This document shows, piece after piece, positions 61,966 to 64,000 of a DNA stretch of 64,000 bases. The position numbers and the translations under genes are program-made. The DNA is from Caballeronia sp. Lep1P3 (GTDB taxonomy: Bacteria > Pseudomonadota > Gammaproteobacteria > Burkholderiales > Burkholderiaceae). The DNA lies in contig NZ_CP084268.1 of assembly GCF_022879595.1 (NCBI RefSeq), forward strand, positions 186,001 to 250,000, in the 5' to 3' direction. Numbering within the stretch: position 1 is the first letter of the stretch; each line of letters opens with the position of its first letter. The notes under the pieces were generated by a model, which was not told the origin of the DNA, did not search any database, and saw only the letters and a list, made by a program, of their open reading frames with translations.

Positions 61966-64000
61966 TCAGACACCCCGGCGGCGCGCGGCCAGTTCCTGCA
62001 ACGCGGCGAAAGCGCCGATCGCGATCAGCAGCCCGGCGAGCGCGCCGAGCAGACCGAGCAGCACCGGATGCTCGACCGCACGGCTCCAGAGCTTCGCGTA
62101 CCACGGCACGTAGCCGACGAGATACGTGTCGCCCACGCGCATGCTCTCGACGCCGCCGCTGCGCACGAGCGACACGTCGCCCTGCACTTGCGACACGCGG
62201 TCCGAACGCTCCAGCACGTCGAGCAGGTCGGTCAGATGCCCATCGGCGGTCGCCGCGAGCGCGACGACGCTGCGCCCCTTCGTTCCGGGCGACTGGAAGC
62301 CCATCAGCGCGGCGAGCGGCCCGCTTTCATCGAGCGATGCGCCGCCGTGCGTCACGCGCTTGCCGTCGCGCCAGCGCTCGCCGACCGAAAACGCCGCGCG
62401 CGCGACGCCGTCTTTCGGCGATTGCGCGCCGTCGCCGGCAATCGACAGCGGCAGCACGCCGCGCCAGCGCGCGAACACCGGCGAGGACGGCGCGCCGCCG
62501 ATCACGAGCAGATCCTTCTGCGCGAGCTTCGGCACGTCGGCAGGCCGCGCGACGGTCGCGCGCAGGCTCGGAAAGCCGGTCCACTGGCCCATGTGCCCGA
62601 ACATCGTGAGCATGGCCTCGATTTCGTTGTCCGACGGATGCTCTGGGATCACGACGGCCGTCTGCGAAAGGTCGGCGTAGCGCGTGAACGGAAAGCCGCT
62701 ATTGGCGAAGTACGCGAGGTTCGGCAACTGCGCGTAGTGCACGAAGCCGGAAAAGTCGATGGTCGAATCCGGATCGACGGCGGCGCGCGCCGGATTGCTC
62801 GCGACGCCCGCGCACAGTCCCGCCTTCTGCGATTCGAGGTTGAAGCGCAACTGCAGCTGGTTCGAGCTGCCGACGCGGAACGCCGGAATGTCGAGCGCGT
62901 TCGACGCGCCGCTCGTCCCCGAGAGAATCGGCAACTGGAAGCGGCCCTGCGTGTCGTCGGTTTTGGCGGGCGGCAGGCGGAACGACTTCACGAGCTGGTC
63001 GTTGATGTCGATGGCGAGCGCCGAATTGTTCTGCACCGTCGGCGCGGTATAGCGGTATTTGAGGTTCAGCGGCACGCCCGCGCTGTTCCACGAGAAGAGA
63101 TCCGGCGGCACGCGCAGGTTCAGGCGGATCGGCTCCGGCGCGCCGCCCGCGACTTGCAGCTGCGAAGTCTGATCGACCAGTTCCTTGAACGCGACCGGGC
63201 GATCCGTCGGCATCCAGCGCGGGGCGTCGTAAGGCTCGCGCGGCTTGCCGATATCGATGTGCGCGACCTTCACGGCGCTGCCCGACATGGCCGCGCGGCC
63301 GAGGACGAGCGCGTAGGCGGCGTCGTCGAGTTCGGCGGCGGTGCGGCCCGTCACGACGAGCAGCTTGCGGTCCGTCGACGCGGGATTGTCGGTGACGAGG
63401 ATCGTCGGGCCGTCGATGGGCGGCAGTTTCAGTCCCGCCGGAAGCTGCGCGCTCGTCGCGACGACGACCGCGTGAACGTTTGCGGGAAAGCTGCTAGAAA
63501 CGGGAAAACGGGCGTAACGGTAATCCGCTAGCGCGCCGAACCACGAAGCGAGCACGCCGGCGCTCCTGAGCGTCGCGCTGTCCGCCGATGCGGGCAGCAC
63601 GAACGGCATCGTCAGGCGGCCCACGTCGCGGGCATCGAAAAACGGCGCGGGCAAGAGCGCGAGATCGTTCGGCAGCTTGATCGGCGCGGTGTCGAGCACG
63701 AATTCGCTCGTCGGGCTGATATCGGCCCAGAGCGCGGTGTTGGCCGGGTCTTCGCACTGCTCCACCGTGTAATGGCCGATGAAGCGCAGCCCGAAGTCGT
63801 TGTAATCGGTGAACAGACGCGGATCGAGCGGAATGTCCTGCGTGACGACGCTGCCTGCGTGTTCCTTGTCGAACGGCACGGTCGCGACGACTTCGTTGTT
63901 GATCGACAGCTTCACATGCGAGAGCGCGAAGACGAGCGCGGGCGAATACGTGTAGCGCAGACGTAGCCGCGCGCCGGTCACGACGCGGTCGAGCCGCACG
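61966..64000 (-). CDS. bcsB: BcsB, cellulose synthase periplasmic subunit, N-terminus cut by window edge
   Basis: About 678 codons are visible; E. coli BcsB has 779, so some 100 N-terminal residues lie beyond position 64000. The start TGARLRLRYTYSPALVFALSHVKLSINNEVV matches the first jelly-roll domain of BcsB. Alternating carbohydrate-binding and flavodoxin-like domains follow. The C-terminal membrane anchor is HPVLLGLLGALAGLLIAIGAFAALQELA. BcsB guides the chain across the periplasm with BcsA, which here lies 8.5 kb downstream. Confidence 0.93.
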   Translation of the reverse strand, partial: VRLDRVVTGARLRLRYTYSPALVFALSHVKLSINNEVVATVPFDKEHAGSVVTQDIPLDPRLFTDYNDFGLRFIGHYTVEQCEDPANTALWADISPTSEFVLDTAPIKLPNDLALLPAPFFDARDVGRLTMPFVLPASADSATLRSAGVLASWFGALADYRYARFPVSSSFPANVHAVVVATSAQLPAGLKLPPIDGPTILVTDNPASTDRKLLVVTGRTAAELDDAAYALVLGRAAMSGSAVKVAHIDIGKPREPYDAPRWMPTDRPVAFKELVDQTSQLQVAGGAPEPIRLNLRVPPDLFSWNSAGVPLNLKYRYTAPTVQNNSALAIDINDQLVKSFRLPPAKTDDTQGRFQLPILSGTSGASNALDIPAFRVGSSNQLQLRFNLESQKAGLCAGVASNPARAAVDPDSTIDFSGFVHYAQLPNLAYFANSGFPFTRYADLSQTAVVIPEHPSDNEIEAMLTMFGHMGQWTGFPSLRATVARPADVPKLAQKDLLVIGGAPSSPVFARWRGVLPLSIAGDGAQSPKDGVARAAFSVGERWRDGKRVTHGGASLDESGPLAALMGFQSPGTKGRSVVALAATADGHLTDLLDVLERSDRVSQVQGDVSLVRSGGVESMRVGDTYLVGYVPWYAKLWSRAVEHPVLLGLLGALAGLLIAIGAFAALQELAARRRGV

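Noticed and set aside
1..64000. Mobile elements, prophage, tRNA attachment sites
   Set aside because: No transposase, integrase, phage gene, tRNA-like sequence or flanking direct repeats were seen; base composition looks even throughout.

Overview
The window is 64 kb of GC-rich chromosomal DNA, gene-dense, with many ATGA stop/start overlaps. It contains an Escherichia-type cellulose synthase operon with bcsE, bcsF, bcsG, bcsQ and bcsR, an ohr/ohrR pair, IclR and LysR regulators, and many ABC importers and sugar-acid genes. Together these suggest a betaproteobacterium of the Burkholderiaceae, most like Caballeronia or Paraburkholderia; this is inferred from gene content and sequence style, not from a search. 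I see no rRNA, tRNA, insertion sequence, phage gene or CRISPR array. The content is metabolic and reads as host chromosome.

Layout. 1-5335 (minus): a quaternary-amine (glycine betaine/proline type) ABC importer (ATPase, permease, binding protein), then serine hydroxymethyltransferase glyA and a DapA-family lyase cut by the window edge. 5954-10645: a small regulon of an MBL-fold hydrolase, two overlapping IclR regulators, a DUF2783 protein and an FAD aromatic hydroxylase; two near-identical 20-bp dyads lie at its two promoter regions. 10995-14335: a lipoprotein phosphoesterase and a di-haem cytochrome c peroxidase.

14342-26681: a probable nitrogen-compound catabolic island. On the minus strand it has a flavin monooxygenase, a RidA-like protein, a DUF1028 protein and an ArgE/DapE-type deacylase. 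On the plus strand it has a LysR regulator, a Rieske oxygenase and a four-gene polyamine/opine-type ABC importer. A paralogous LysR and a PhyH-type dioxygenase close it. I cannot assign its substrate, and it is one of the two best candidates for an undescribed system.

26927-36230: an ATP-grasp gene, an SDR gene, and an aldonate/aldarate operon (UxaA/GarD-type dehydratase, KDG/KDA-dehydratase-like lyase, MFS carrier, FMN 2-hydroxyacid oxidase, 3-hydroxyisobutyrate dehydrogenase family reductase) divergent from a LysR gene. 36310-38809: a GNAT gene, ohr and ohrR with palindromic operators, and a stand-alone RibH2-type lumazine synthase behind an FMN riboswitch and terminator.

38859-49099: a sugar/polyol operon with a split transketolase, two SDRs, a ribose-type ABC importer with a DUF2291 lipoprotein, and an FGGY kinase, divergent from a DeoR regulator. 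Its enzyme set resembles pathways that phosphorylate a branched or short ketose and split it with a dedicated transketolase. 49090-64000 (minus): the cellulose operon in the order bcsB (partial), bcsZ, bcsC, bcsE, bcsF, bcsQ, bcsA, bcsG, bcsR. Two oddities stand out there: a 42-bp in-frame tandem repeat in bcsC, and Asn in place of the expected catalytic-base Asp in BcsZ.
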